NCBI GenBank assembly: GCA_002428995.1
Contig: DIYJ01000015.1
Coordinates: 149,613 to 213,612 of the forward strand
Direction: 5' to 3'
Origin: Flavobacteriales bacterium UBA6057
Lineage (GTDB): Bacteria > Bacteroidota > Bacteroidia > Flavobacteriales_G > Salibacteraceae
Length of the DNA: 64,000 nucleotides
The notes beneath the pieces are model-generated. The model worked only from the letters and a program-made list of their open reading frames with translations. It was not told where the DNA came from and searched no databases. Position 1 is the stretch's first letter. Every line of letters starts with the position of its first letter. A program made the position numbers and the translations under genes. Positions 20,201 through 26,925 of the stretch are shown piece by piece.

Positions 20201-20316
20201 AACCCGGTATTGCTTGCTTCTTGGGTTTCTGTGGTAGCGTAAGCAGCGAACTGGCAAACCAATAACGCTAGGATAAACGCGATTTTTTTCATCGGAGTTT
20301 TCATGATGTTCTGCAT
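11290..20316 (-). CDS. Giant exported RHS/YD-repeat protein (3008 residues)
   Basis: The N-terminus MKKIAFILALLVCQFAAYA is a signal peptide; three Met codons at 20316, 20304 and 20292 are possible starts. Residues about 30-600 are beta-rich and about 600-1600 contain many paired Cys (for example CLPPGFCFDCIYEIEF and CVKCIGNVIPPCMVSC). From about 1600 the sequence shows RHS/YD features: YYDRAGNLVKTVPPKG, LWYDQVGRLIVSQNARQ, YAYDVHGNVRSHLQ, YTYDADNRLKEVHT, YELGDHLGNVKEVITDRK. The RHS-associated core ends with MHDPRLSRFFAVDPAAPDFP and YQFAHNNPVANVE near residue 2690. Two tandem beta-sandwich-like modules interrupt the core. The 311-residue tail after the core is beta-rich and matches no toxin family I recognise; no T9SS tail is seen. 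It starts 12 bp after the 2055-residue gene, so the two form one operon. Confidence 0.88.
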   Translation of the reverse strand: MQNIMKTPMKKIAFILALLVCQFAAYATTETQEASNTGLDLTLDLSVASSKHPDILPGWESDFGFTQITNEITFGIDETMHLIDPEFHYKIVFTLDWDEIEGGILVSNTTSGIELFVDYAPDMAYQDRQVYTFNGALSMDLRDIELHKSSDGGVTYTPVAVDRENLFLHASIQTEYFDAFAYNVIPSDAMTIAEEIGTSNWIVTWPSLDGADQYDLEWTWVNGYTGEEVAGDPVVATETAVNYDFENNASRVRVTGNEYRIPMIYGDGYLLVRYRGVGRIPDFIDHDIDGLWNTNGAWGYVDNGVVNDYCGTCKITVTPHEDNNMSYSASMAFVEEGKRNTSITYVDGTMKPRQSVSQLSSQDELIVGSALYDFYGRPAIGVMGSPVGETNLGYIENLNMLDHDTQYDKHVFHSDEAMLGDCGPKAALPMSSEHSMGSAKYYSHQNPNQEGVEAFVPESEGFNFAQVHYTNDPTGRVRRSGGVGPDHQLDPAGHYTEVIIEAQQDPDEVDRFIGSEAADYVNYTRVITKDVHGQVSVTILDNMGRTVISYLEGSAPAGLEAIEGNGPETPIHTNLVDFTSDSPELLDQGILLVEQKIAVTDPAQVYTFNYDFAAEQFTDCLPPGFCFDCIYEIEFKVTPTEGAFTDACQLSDGTDMIESVWIDTVGQLLPLDSVCGDTVRFSDDHPSTFTLKFPRFGEYYVTKTLRVMHEPIEYYWDQYVELADTNCLIPYSNFLADALMEIDFSDCYEGSPCEMSFYYEYGTWEEYSLETGETNEAVYNTLRTEYLEDCENQPLCTQMRPILLADVSPGGQYGDISGSSGLSVFNSADPMLYSWRDVIFYEIDGVTEAMTTNVFGDEVRVNHATIPLSQFALLWKDWWAEELIGAHPEYETYRFCELYSGVFDYATDFKLTETYAEASAAGYITPVDPGDYPACFAGSPDPFIASNEDPLVTLINGPLSTVLDDEDYIYDDGYAGFGSNDYEQVCQYMLGVSGGNTLYEMASALSDGSTFGTSTCDLDAQWIAFRDLYLARRNIILGVVMEGRTMTYNDCVKCIGNVIPPCMVSCADYTTRAKRFMMYDQMAPYPLIQMMTDPTILDDLEMDVEADINDYCQSACETMADGWMFELEGCVPFLPFGETWEPGQATYDAVRTDLITVCTGGCGADYPFPSQCDDGATMVELSSFEEVIKNHLVDPVVLECTHHLIDRPSPVCEVTIIPALDTCACNKLLAASDEDDFEALYGFIPVNFCRDRAICAEIAAVPLAATYAPGSITWTGLQMAELADTTTVTDYGCYGDGCIDCDQLDAAITSFLTTYPTASIEEDPVVFVSYVNETHGTGFDYFSLMTFMEMCDSLDAGATITEGFSEEALDFKVLLNRLVDDGLTTTGTYGSGYPPLPEYFESEFHTCDEEVVPFYYEPYVNPITGALSFPLGTDIPGITDCDFCPKGSIVLTPESFGGWPIDEVFEHVISFTGIYLTPADLTTGPAPLTVHFHLTALVEDPEGGDPIEISVLVINRCFDVFGGNTLCENYIPEIEDDCIDALITNAELEADAAYGIYLETAKEEFIANYIETCRGVDETYNMNYLANRYHYTLMYYDRAGNLVKTVPPKGVQPLDDAEIDELQDYRNGDGGSEHYNNHGFVTYHYYNALNQPIETVTPDGGSSKLWYDQVGRLIVSQNARQAELTHNVITGDPMGTGYATQAWSYTQFDDLGRPVEMGEFVQPTPFTKAKAKDPSQFATWFNQLSAVGEDRYRNQVMRVNYSNPTSTAALDAFGEAAQGDIRNRVSSVSIVEGYTHMVPSWVLEDPDYLYHYAYDVHGNVRSHLQENADLVADGRQFFQSNYEYDLLSGLPHYAHFQQGKLDQYSHRYTYDADNRLKEVHTSKDGFIWDRDAEYNYRLDGKLARTELGEMDVQGADYAYTLQGWIKGLNSAVLDPTKDMGKDGRQLTGSLSHLSSTVAQDALAFTLDYYEGDYQSIDTDPLNQFLAATTGDYKTDLNELFNGNIAGVTTAMMDLDELPIDVTGTAYRYDQLHRFKESHVHSASDITELNSFVNAARQNMTASGSHTLGDYEVHVDYDPNGNITALDRRAYTFGATINAMDQFTYDDALLPYETNNRLDYVEDAIAGTAYDDIQNGQLPGNYQYHSDGALKSDLQEGIGYLEWYPNGKLKRVWRDGLSTDPDLYFEYGPMGNRILKVEMPRDMGGNILPEAQWNKTWYGMDANGVPMAIYQKTESQPELHRTEATIYGSKRHGLDTRSVEITEDSYAYSFDDFLEDALCGAPGSWYMTETAGTTHGFSDVDMDGNTDLTVMNATATNFRVAHTFNTIPTETYTVSFEVVAKTVPWVYSQARGCGIGGSSLGSLNVVAPGVYSYTFTANATQSRVYFRGWGSTGNFTLGNVKITGPGDVYGVADAPVVYHRMIGEKMYELGDHLGNVKEVITDRKILVPDEYDLDSDFVIANSSCDAPGTWFLSPVGTTTATIADVNADGNSDLAVEHPSSTNFLAFLTIATETGETYTVSFDILEQTVPVVKARAQSCSGGGNLGLLDIFSTGSYSYTFTATSTKTKLFWAGQGSPGGKFTLGSITISGPGDIYGSFTEDVAVGYLPDVMRYTDYYPYGMAMPGRKGAVEDYRYGINGQEMDDEFKGDGNSANYSFRMHDPRLSRFFAVDPAAPDFPELTPYQFAHNNPVANVESEGLSGVSFHSFDPPPWLGAGIGLTLTVGRGFSVEQANLTFGAETKFSWKYGKPKEGPGINTTYGGGLTLETRATMRVYPSFVFLAGETKQKLSFKSETKETFEDESMDDRPIDSYSFSGTYKFGTEGNTWKSFVDKAESRENKAVMKQFKQDSKGYVPPTTPIKTPKGFGLYPGQQHTLVQPVTQKTKYKTPLKKGLGASSLGPNFTRPGIFGTELNGSYSVGNLSGMGQSNIGGLPRSLTIDVDFEMPGLSLQTPSFTVEALMQRMLNDISNRSESAHTEAGGTENDDWHPPMADPGGRPEGISGPVQEDGSY
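12530..12990 (-). repeat. Second copy of a duplicated beta-sandwich-like module inside the RHS core
   Basis: About 153 residues, starting near DSDFVIANSSCDAPGTWF and ending GPGDIYGSF. It aligns along its length with the copy at 13085-13530, sharing C-x-APG-x-W, DVxxDGNxDL, ETYTVSF, YSYTFTA, FTLGxxxIxGPGDxYG and paired Cys. The pattern resembles a carbohydrate-binding-module-like fold, which is inference. Confidence 0.75.
13085..13530 (-). repeat. First copy of the duplicated beta-sandwich-like module inside the RHS core
   Basis: About 148 residues, from SYAYSFDDFLEDALCGAPGS to GPGDVYGVADAP. It is separated from the second copy by about 32 residues carrying the RHS signature YELGDHLGNVKEVITDRK, so the two modules bracket a conserved core segment. 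Confidence 0.75.
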
Positions 20317-20328
20317 GGTTTCTCGTTC

Positions 20329-23300
20329 TTAATAGTTGGTTTTGATGCCTGATCGGCTTTCTTGCACGGTTTGCACACCTCGCTCTGTTTCCTGGAACAC
20401 GCGCACCATACGGCCGTTTTCATCGTATTGGTAGCTGGTGGCAAAGTCTCGACTTCCTAAGCTGGCCATGTTGCGCCTCTCAATGGCGTCAATGGCCGCT
20501 GACTGCATTTCACTGTCATAAGGTTGCAGGCGCAGGTCGTCATAGAATACATCACCATCCATGCTGCGCAGGCGGATTTGTACCAAGGTGTTGTTGGGGA
20601 TGGAAGGTGGCAGGTTGAAGGTGATTTCAATGCGTTGCCAACCGTCAATGATGTTGGACCGCGTCTCCACCAGATCCGTCATTCCGGCAATGCTGATGTC
20701 AACCTGTGCCTCGGTGTAGCTTGTGGGGTTTGTGACCAGCAATCCATTGCTACTCTTCTTAGCCCAAACGGTCAGCACGTACCTGTTTTCCGGTTGGTCG
20801 GTCATCAACTGTAGCTGCGGGATGATGTCTGCCTCCTGAACCATAAAGGGTTGGCCATGATCTGTGGCAGTGGGTTCGGTTCCGTCCCAGGTGCTGTAGA
20901 TAAACTGCACACCATAAGGCCCATGTGCTCTCACGCTGTATCTACCAGAGTGAGCCTCCTGATCAGTGACTAAGTTGTGGCCGTTTGGCACTCCAAAGTG
21001 CCTGGTGTGGCACCCGTAAGGAGTGAAGCTTCCACCATCGTAGACACCATCAGAGAAGTAGTCTTCAAAGCCGTCAAAGCCTGACTCTGCGTAGCGGGCA
21101 TTTGCGGTTGCGCTTTTCTGAAGCCGTTTGTTGTAGCCAATTCCCTGACTTTGATAGATGTCGATAGCGTTTTTAGATTCCAGGCCAAAACCATAGGAAT
21201 CATACAAGGTGGCTGAGCCCGTCTGGATCCAATCCTGAAGCGGATCAGATGCATCATAGTCACTCGTTCGTGCTGGGTCGTAGATCGCTCGCCAGGTGCC
21301 CGCTTCGTTTTTCCAAAAGGGTTGATGCTCGGTCAGCAGGCCGTCTTTACGACTGTCATCGGCACTGTAGTCACGATCTCCGTCAAACACGTAGCTGTGT
21401 TCCTGCTTCCATTGGCCCAGGAGGTTGTGCGCATATGGATTGATGACATCGCCCTCTTCGGTGCATGGGTCGGTGCGCAGCTTGGCTTTCTCGAAAAAGT
21501 CGGTGCCCGATGTGTTGATCACATGGGTGTGTCCTGTAAATCCCGCGGTGTAGAGGTTGTCTCCGGCATAGGTTCCCAATGTTGAAACCGAAGCCATTCC
21601 CACGCCCGCCAGGTTAGCCTTGCCTGGGTTTTGCACCTTGAACCAATAGAGCCTGCTCGGATTTGGATTGAACACGTTTCCATTGGCATCAGCCAGAAAC
21701 CAAGCTCCGGTGATTTCATTTTCAACCACCCAATGATTGGGCAATCCGCCCAGGGGAACGGGCAATATGCCGCTATCGTCAAACTCAATGATGGCGAGTT
21801 CATCTCCGGGATAGAAAAAGGGCTTTTCACCCGGTAATACGGTGGTTCCAGCTCCGGTAATATCGAATCGGGTAATGCCAGAGTTGTCCGAAGCCATGCC
21901 CATGCCTTCATAAGCCCAGTATGCGGGGTAGGTGTACTCATACATCTTCTGAATGCCATCCTCGTCACCCTTTTCAGGGATTACCTCTTTGGCAATGGGG
22001 TTGCCGGTCTTGGCATCATACAATAAGGTGGTAGTGTATTTAGCACGACCGTTGTCTTCGACCATCACCTGCTTCAGCAGCCCGGATTGGTACACCACCT
22101 TGGTCGTCAGCGTAGAATAGACACTGCTCTCAGAATCGTTGAACCCGGGCCAGAAAGAGGGGACAAACAAGAATGGAGGGGTGAACTCAAAGTTTGTTTT
22201 TCCCGAAACGCGCGAGCTGTTGGATTCGGTTTTACTGAGGTGAGTAATCAGGTCTATGTTCATGCCGATCAACCTGTTTTGATGGGTGCCTCCAGGATTG
22301 ATGGTCGGGACCTTACTGGTTAAGGTGCCGTCTTCGGCTTCCCAGTACTCATGCTTCATGAGATAGATGGTGTTGCCATCTGCCGTGAACGAGCGCTTTT
22401 GCTTGAACTTTCCGTGCATGTCGTTGGCGATGACTGCTGCGCCAAAGGACACACCGAATCTGCTCGTATTAAATCCAAAGAAACCCGCTAGCCCGGGAGG
22501 CTTTAGTTCATCCTTGAAATTGGTGTAGTCGAATTGCAGTGGATAGTCTCGTGCGGTGTAGCTTTCATACACAGTGTATCCCGGAGTATTCACTTCTAAA
22601 CCATGTTCGCTGTAGTCCAGCGGCCTTGAGGTTACTTTAGAGTAGCGAACCTGTGCGCTGGCAAAGATTTCTTCGTTGAGTGGGAACTCGGTGTAGAACG
22701 ATTCACTGGGTGTTCCCTTTTGTTCATGTACGTAAAAATGAGGGTGACGAAGGGCTATTTCGTCCCCGCCTCGGTTGGTGGGTTCGTAGGAGGTGACACC
22801 ACTGCTGATGGTATCACCCGCCAGATTTGTGGTTTGGTATTCATACCTCGTTCCGTACTTCGCACCACTTTCCCCGGCCACAAAGGCATTCCAATTGTCA
22901 TAGGTGCGGATTTCCTTTACCCGATAGCCTCCCCCTACTTTGGACTGCAATCCTGAGCGCATGCGAACCCAGCACTTAGGTAAAACCGCGCGTGAAGCGT
23001 AACCCGTTTTGCGCATCATGTGGTACACCGAGCGGATGCTTTTCAGGTTCTTTTTATGGTTTTTAGAGTCGTCTCCCATGTCAGGTTCCGTGCCTCCGTC
23101 TTCCGTTTCGGAGCTGCCGCAGTTGATGCTGCCGTCTTTGGCGTAGATGGCCTGCAGGTCGTTTTCAGGATAGAGCACCAGCGGTAATGCCTGCTTGACC
23201 ACTTGACAGGCCTTGCGCCAGATGGGATGCCCTTTGGGGTCAGGCTTTGTGTGGCTTTTGAGCCATGCAGGTTTTAATCTGAAGACCGCGGCATTCCAAA

Positions 23301-26300
23301 CGCCTGGTGAGCTTTCCAGCAAGTACCAGCTATTCTCAATGATAGAAGCATAGCCCTGGATGTATTCATAGACATCGGGATCAACAATGCCATCGTTGTG
23401 TGGAGCGAGGTTGAGGAGCGTATTGAAGTACAAATAGCGGTCTTCAGGAAATCTGCGCTCCGGTAAAAAGTGCTCCTCAAATTGATTGCGGGCGCTGGTG
23501 GGGTTGCCCGTGATGGGCACATCAAGGTTGATTTTGATGTAGAAGTTGTCGATGTCATCGTTGTCCGGATCGAACAAAGCAGATCCGAAATCACCAGCGG
23601 TTGGAGTAAAGCTCTCGGGCTCCACATCGGTAGAGTAGAACCCACCAATCTTGTACATCCGCGTGGCTTCCTTGTCCTGAATGTATTCGTAGTCGTTGGC
23701 TTCGTAGTCTACCTCAAGTCTGCCTCCGGTTGGCAAGTCAACGGCAGTCAGTTTCCATTGCTGAATGTTTAAGTCAGCCTGAGATTTGTTCTGGGTGGTG
23801 TAGGGATATTCTGCGTTGTCCAGCGAAGAAGTGTGATCGTGGTCAATGGCGGCACCAGCTTGATAGTTTCCCCAACGGTCCAGCTGACCGAGTGCATAAT
23901 CAGCATTGGCTCCGTAGGTGAATTTATACTTGTGCAATTCGCCTTGCGGGGAGTCCTGTCCTTTAAAGTAAACAGACTCAAGGGTCAGTTTGCCCGGGCC
24001 TGTTTCGGAGGTCTCGCTGAAGCCGATATGGTCAGGTATGTTCTTGCAGAGTTCATAGCTGTAGTTAAAGTGAACCGTCTTAATCGGGCCTTCGCCATAC
24101 TCTTTCCCTTTGCGTGTGTAGAGCTTGATTTGATCGAGTTTTTTAGCCTTGGCCGAAGCGTCCACACCTCCGTTTTCGTCCTGCACACCGTGTGCATCCT
24201 TGCGGTTGCTGTACACAAACTCCGCGATGTAGTCTTTTGATTCGATCGAGTGCACATACCACTCATCACGCTCGCCATAGGCGTAGTTCGCCATGTCGTC
24301 CAGTTTGTTGGACTTAAAGCCCTCGTTGAAAATGGCTTTGTTGTGGTGGTAGGGGAAGCGCCACTTTTTCTCTCCGTTGTAGGCATAATTGAACTTGGTG
24401 TAGCTTCCATAATCATCCGGTGTAGGGCCATTTCCAGTTCTGTCCACATAGTTGTCAGACAACTGTTGGGTGAGCAAATAGGAAGTGGCATGCTGGGGCA
24501 GGTGGTTGTTCAGGTAGAAGTGATTGTCTCCACGCTTGTTGCCGAGGGAGTTGTCGGCTCCTGGTATGTATTCCACCAGCCCCTGCGCATCCACGGCTGG
24601 GGCATTCTCCACCGGATCATAGTTGTTGTATTCCGATATGTTGAAGGAAACCTGCTGGCTGCTGTTAAGCACAGGAATGCCATACACATCCCTCGAACCA
24701 CCACCATTGATGATGGTCAATTGACCAATGTGATTGTTGCGATAATTGGCCTCGTTTCGGCTCTTAATAGCTACTCCAGTATAGTCTCCTGCACTGAAAC
24801 TGAAATTGTTGAGCGTATAGTTTTCAAAGCTGTCATCTCCTCTCAACCGCAGTTCCTGATTGGTTGAGTGCAGCATCACTTGACTCCGGTCGAGCCTCTC
24901 GTTCTGATAGTGTAAACCTGAAGCGGGGTGGTAGTTTTCTCCTTCATCGGTGGGCATGTAGTGGTGTCCCACAATGGTTCCGTCCTCTTCGGTTATCTCC
25001 TGTCGCAGCGCCTTTTTTTCTTCAATGCCTGTGAAACGGACGTCAGATACTGAACTGCCGTTCCCTATCTGGATGAAGGAGAAGTGTTCATATTTCCCCT
25101 TCACCACCGGATCTGTGCTGGGCGTTGTCTGCTCAAACTCGAACAATCCCATATCGCTGAAGGGATTGTTGCCTTCCCAGTTGCTGATAGTGGTGTTGTT
25201 CCAGTTGTAAGTGACATTCACACCGGCTTCGAAGCCCGCTCCAAAGGCTGCGTCTCCTGAAAAAGCCGTGGCGTCTCCTTCGCTTCTTGTTATTGGGCTT
25301 TTTACATAACCGGCATCGTTGCGCAATGCTCGGAACATGCCACTTCCATTAACCATGAAATAGTCGTTGGTGGGCATGGGTGTGGGCAGCGCGTTGGTGT
25401 TTTCATAAATGGAAGGCAGGGAAAGGTTGAAATCCTGCAGGGCGTTTTGATCATAGCCGTTTTGCTGGTTCATGTAACCATAGGCTTTTTGGCTGCGGAC
25501 ATTACTTTTCAGGCAGACTGTAGACTTGGTTCTCGAACCATTGCCATGCACATCGAATCCTGCTACTACGGTTCCTCCTGCACCCAGGTCAAACGTGAAG
25601 GACTTGTTCTCAAATTCAAAAGTTGCCGTTGGAGAATAAGCCTGCATTCCCAATGGAAAGGAGCCGGTAAGATTGATGCCCTGCGTAGACTTCTTATAGC
25701 GGCCATGCTCTGGTTTGTATCCTTCCTGCCGCTCCTTTTTAGTGACATGCGAATACCCGAAGCCGGTGTTCAGACTGGAGCCGTAGAGCGAATTGCGATT
25801 GATTCCGAGGGAGGAAGAGAACTTATGGTCGTAACCCAGGGAGATCGATACTCCAAGGTTGGTGGACAATCCAGATCGGGACGATGAGCTAATCCCGCCA
25901 TTCAAAAAAGCGCTGGGACCCACATCATCTCCAGTCTTTTCGAAAATCCCAATTCCTCCACCGATACCGATGATGTTCTCGTTACCTGTGTAGTTGTTAA
26001 AGACAAAACCAAAGTCGGTGCTGATGCTTCCTGCCAGGTGTTCTGTTTCAGCCGAACCTGCACTTAACTCAAGGTCGGCCCCTACAATTTCAGAGCTCAC
26101 GCTCAGAATATTAGTGATGTTCAACCGCGGCCGGAGGTTCATTTCTGTGACGATCTCATCTCCATCAAAATCATCGGGTACACCACGTACCACTCGTTGG
26201 ATGGCTCCCAGGTTTAGATTCCAACCCAGACCAACCATCGAGGCTTGCTGGTCCATGGTGACATCGGCATCGTAGCTAAGGTTGATGGGGTAGCCACCTA

Positions 26301-26496
26301 CTGTTAGTAGAGGTATGTTATAGTTAAAGCTACCGGAGGACATGTCCACCAGTTGGCCGTCTGAGCCGCCTGAAAAATTACTGTCGGTGGGTCCGCCATT
26401 CGCGTGGGCGGGTTGGAAATAGGCAAGTAGCATTCCTGGCATAACCAGGAGCGCTATGATTTTTGTAATAAAGGATTCTCTGATTCGTTGAAGCAT
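20329..26496 (-). CDS. Giant exported RHS-partner protein (2055 residues)
   Basis: The first gene of the RHS operon. A hydrophobic N-terminal segment (about 10-32, KIIALLVMPGMLLAYFQ, then AHA) looks like a signal peptide. The next region, SSGSFNYNIPLLTVGGYPI followed by MVGLGWNLNLGAIQRVVRG and VPDD, is the opening typical of large RHS/SpvB-like proteins of Bacteroidota. Residues about 140-330 are Gly/Ser-rich and beta-barrel-like. The long middle is beta-rich without a family I can name. Near residue 1850-1990 a CBM-like domain is visible (SGRYSVRAHGPYGV, FYDDLRLQP). The C-terminus carries a YD-like repeat YQYDENGRMVRVFQETERG and ends VQESRSGIKTNY. With the 12 bp spacing to the next gene this suggests a split two-protein RHS shell, loosely comparable to the B/C components of Tc complexes; that comparison is inference. 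Confidence 0.82.
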   Translation of the reverse strand: MLQRIRESFITKIIALLVMPGMLLAYFQPAHANGGPTDSNFSGGSDGQLVDMSSGSFNYNIPLLTVGGYPINLSYDADVTMDQQASMVGLGWNLNLGAIQRVVRGVPDDFDGDEIVTEMNLRPRLNITNILSVSSEIVGADLELSAGSAETEHLAGSISTDFGFVFNNYTGNENIIGIGGGIGIFEKTGDDVGPSAFLNGGISSSSRSGLSTNLGVSISLGYDHKFSSSLGINRNSLYGSSLNTGFGYSHVTKKERQEGYKPEHGRYKKSTQGINLTGSFPLGMQAYSPTATFEFENKSFTFDLGAGGTVVAGFDVHGNGSRTKSTVCLKSNVRSQKAYGYMNQQNGYDQNALQDFNLSLPSIYENTNALPTPMPTNDYFMVNGSGMFRALRNDAGYVKSPITRSEGDATAFSGDAAFGAGFEAGVNVTYNWNNTTISNWEGNNPFSDMGLFEFEQTTPSTDPVVKGKYEHFSFIQIGNGSSVSDVRFTGIEEKKALRQEITEEDGTIVGHHYMPTDEGENYHPASGLHYQNERLDRSQVMLHSTNQELRLRGDDSFENYTLNNFSFSAGDYTGVAIKSRNEANYRNNHIGQLTIINGGGSRDVYGIPVLNSSQQVSFNISEYNNYDPVENAPAVDAQGLVEYIPGADNSLGNKRGDNHFYLNNHLPQHATSYLLTQQLSDNYVDRTGNGPTPDDYGSYTKFNYAYNGEKKWRFPYHHNKAIFNEGFKSNKLDDMANYAYGERDEWYVHSIESKDYIAEFVYSNRKDAHGVQDENGGVDASAKAKKLDQIKLYTRKGKEYGEGPIKTVHFNYSYELCKNIPDHIGFSETSETGPGKLTLESVYFKGQDSPQGELHKYKFTYGANADYALGQLDRWGNYQAGAAIDHDHTSSLDNAEYPYTTQNKSQADLNIQQWKLTAVDLPTGGRLEVDYEANDYEYIQDKEATRMYKIGGFYSTDVEPESFTPTAGDFGSALFDPDNDDIDNFYIKINLDVPITGNPTSARNQFEEHFLPERRFPEDRYLYFNTLLNLAPHNDGIVDPDVYEYIQGYASIIENSWYLLESSPGVWNAAVFRLKPAWLKSHTKPDPKGHPIWRKACQVVKQALPLVLYPENDLQAIYAKDGSINCGSSETEDGGTEPDMGDDSKNHKKNLKSIRSVYHMMRKTGYASRAVLPKCWVRMRSGLQSKVGGGYRVKEIRTYDNWNAFVAGESGAKYGTRYEYQTTNLAGDTISSGVTSYEPTNRGGDEIALRHPHFYVHEQKGTPSESFYTEFPLNEEIFASAQVRYSKVTSRPLDYSEHGLEVNTPGYTVYESYTARDYPLQFDYTNFKDELKPPGLAGFFGFNTSRFGVSFGAAVIANDMHGKFKQKRSFTADGNTIYLMKHEYWEAEDGTLTSKVPTINPGGTHQNRLIGMNIDLITHLSKTESNSSRVSGKTNFEFTPPFLFVPSFWPGFNDSESSVYSTLTTKVVYQSGLLKQVMVEDNGRAKYTTTLLYDAKTGNPIAKEVIPEKGDEDGIQKMYEYTYPAYWAYEGMGMASDNSGITRFDITGAGTTVLPGEKPFFYPGDELAIIEFDDSGILPVPLGGLPNHWVVENEITGAWFLADANGNVFNPNPSRLYWFKVQNPGKANLAGVGMASVSTLGTYAGDNLYTAGFTGHTHVINTSGTDFFEKAKLRTDPCTEEGDVINPYAHNLLGQWKQEHSYVFDGDRDYSADDSRKDGLLTEHQPFWKNEAGTWRAIYDPARTSDYDASDPLQDWIQTGSATLYDSYGFGLESKNAIDIYQSQGIGYNKRLQKSATANARYAESGFDGFEDYFSDGVYDGGSFTPYGCHTRHFGVPNGHNLVTDQEAHSGRYSVRAHGPYGVQFIYSTWDGTEPTATDHGQPFMVQEADIIPQLQLMTDQPENRYVLTVWAKKSSNGLLVTNPTSYTEAQVDISIAGMTDLVETRSNIIDGWQRIEITFNLPPSIPNNTLVQIRLRSMDGDVFYDDLRLQPYDSEMQSAAIDAIERRNMASLGSRDFATSYQYDENGRMVRVFQETERGVQTVQESRSGIKTNY

Positions 26497-26579
26497 GATC
26501 TGGTGTGTTTGCAGTTCGTTTTGACCTAACTGTTGTGCGCTTCCAAACTTCCTGTATGTCTCACCGAATCATGTCAAGC

Positions 26580-26610
26580 TATGTTTTTTTTATGTCGTCT
26601 TATGTTTTTT
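26580..26610. promoter_or_regulatory. Phased TATGT direct repeats, candidate operator of the RHS operon
   Basis: TATGT occurs at 26580, 26591 and 26601, spaced 11 and 10 bp apart. The first and third copies extend to TATGTTTTTT and lie 21 bp apart, two helical turns. A fourth TATGT is at 26555. AraC-type regulators commonly bind direct repeats spaced by two turns, and one is encoded divergently. Confidence 0.45.
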
Positions 26611-26642
26611 CTTTGGCCCCAGAAAGCTCCCCTCAAGCGGAG

Positions 26643-26664
26643 TTCCGATTCATTTGAATCGGAA
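26643..26664. promoter_or_regulatory. Perfect 10-bp-arm palindrome in the divergent region
   Basis: The arms TTCCGATTCA and TGAATCGGAA are exact reverse complements around a TT centre, and flanking GGAG/CTCC could lengthen the stem with one bulged base. It could be an operator for a dimeric regulator or an RNA hairpin in a leader. Confidence 0.6.
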
Positions 26665-26925
26665 GCTCCTTTACCCAGTTGCCTTATATAATCCAACACT
26701 GCCGTCTTCTTATTCTCAATAGGAATACGATTTTATATGCGTCATATTTATGGCTGATGTTAGAATTGTCTAGGTTCACTTTTAGGCTTTGAAGCTCTAA
26801 CGGTGTCTGTGCCAAACAAACATCCGATTCAAGATTTCCGTTGCTTCTTTTACAGAGCGTTTTCGAGGATAAGTAAGCCGGGTTCTCACCAAGATCTACG
26901 CTCATTATTAATTCGATTATTGAAG

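Larger units (their letters stand above)
26497..26925. other. Divergent intergenic region between the RHS operon and the hybrid regulator
   Basis: This 429 bp stretch is more AT-rich than its surroundings and holds no convincing gene. It contains the TATGT direct repeats and the palindrome listed separately. A weak promoter-like sequence (TAGGCTTTG near 26783-26791) could serve the regulator gene; no clear -7 element was found for the RHS operon. Confidence 0.7.
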
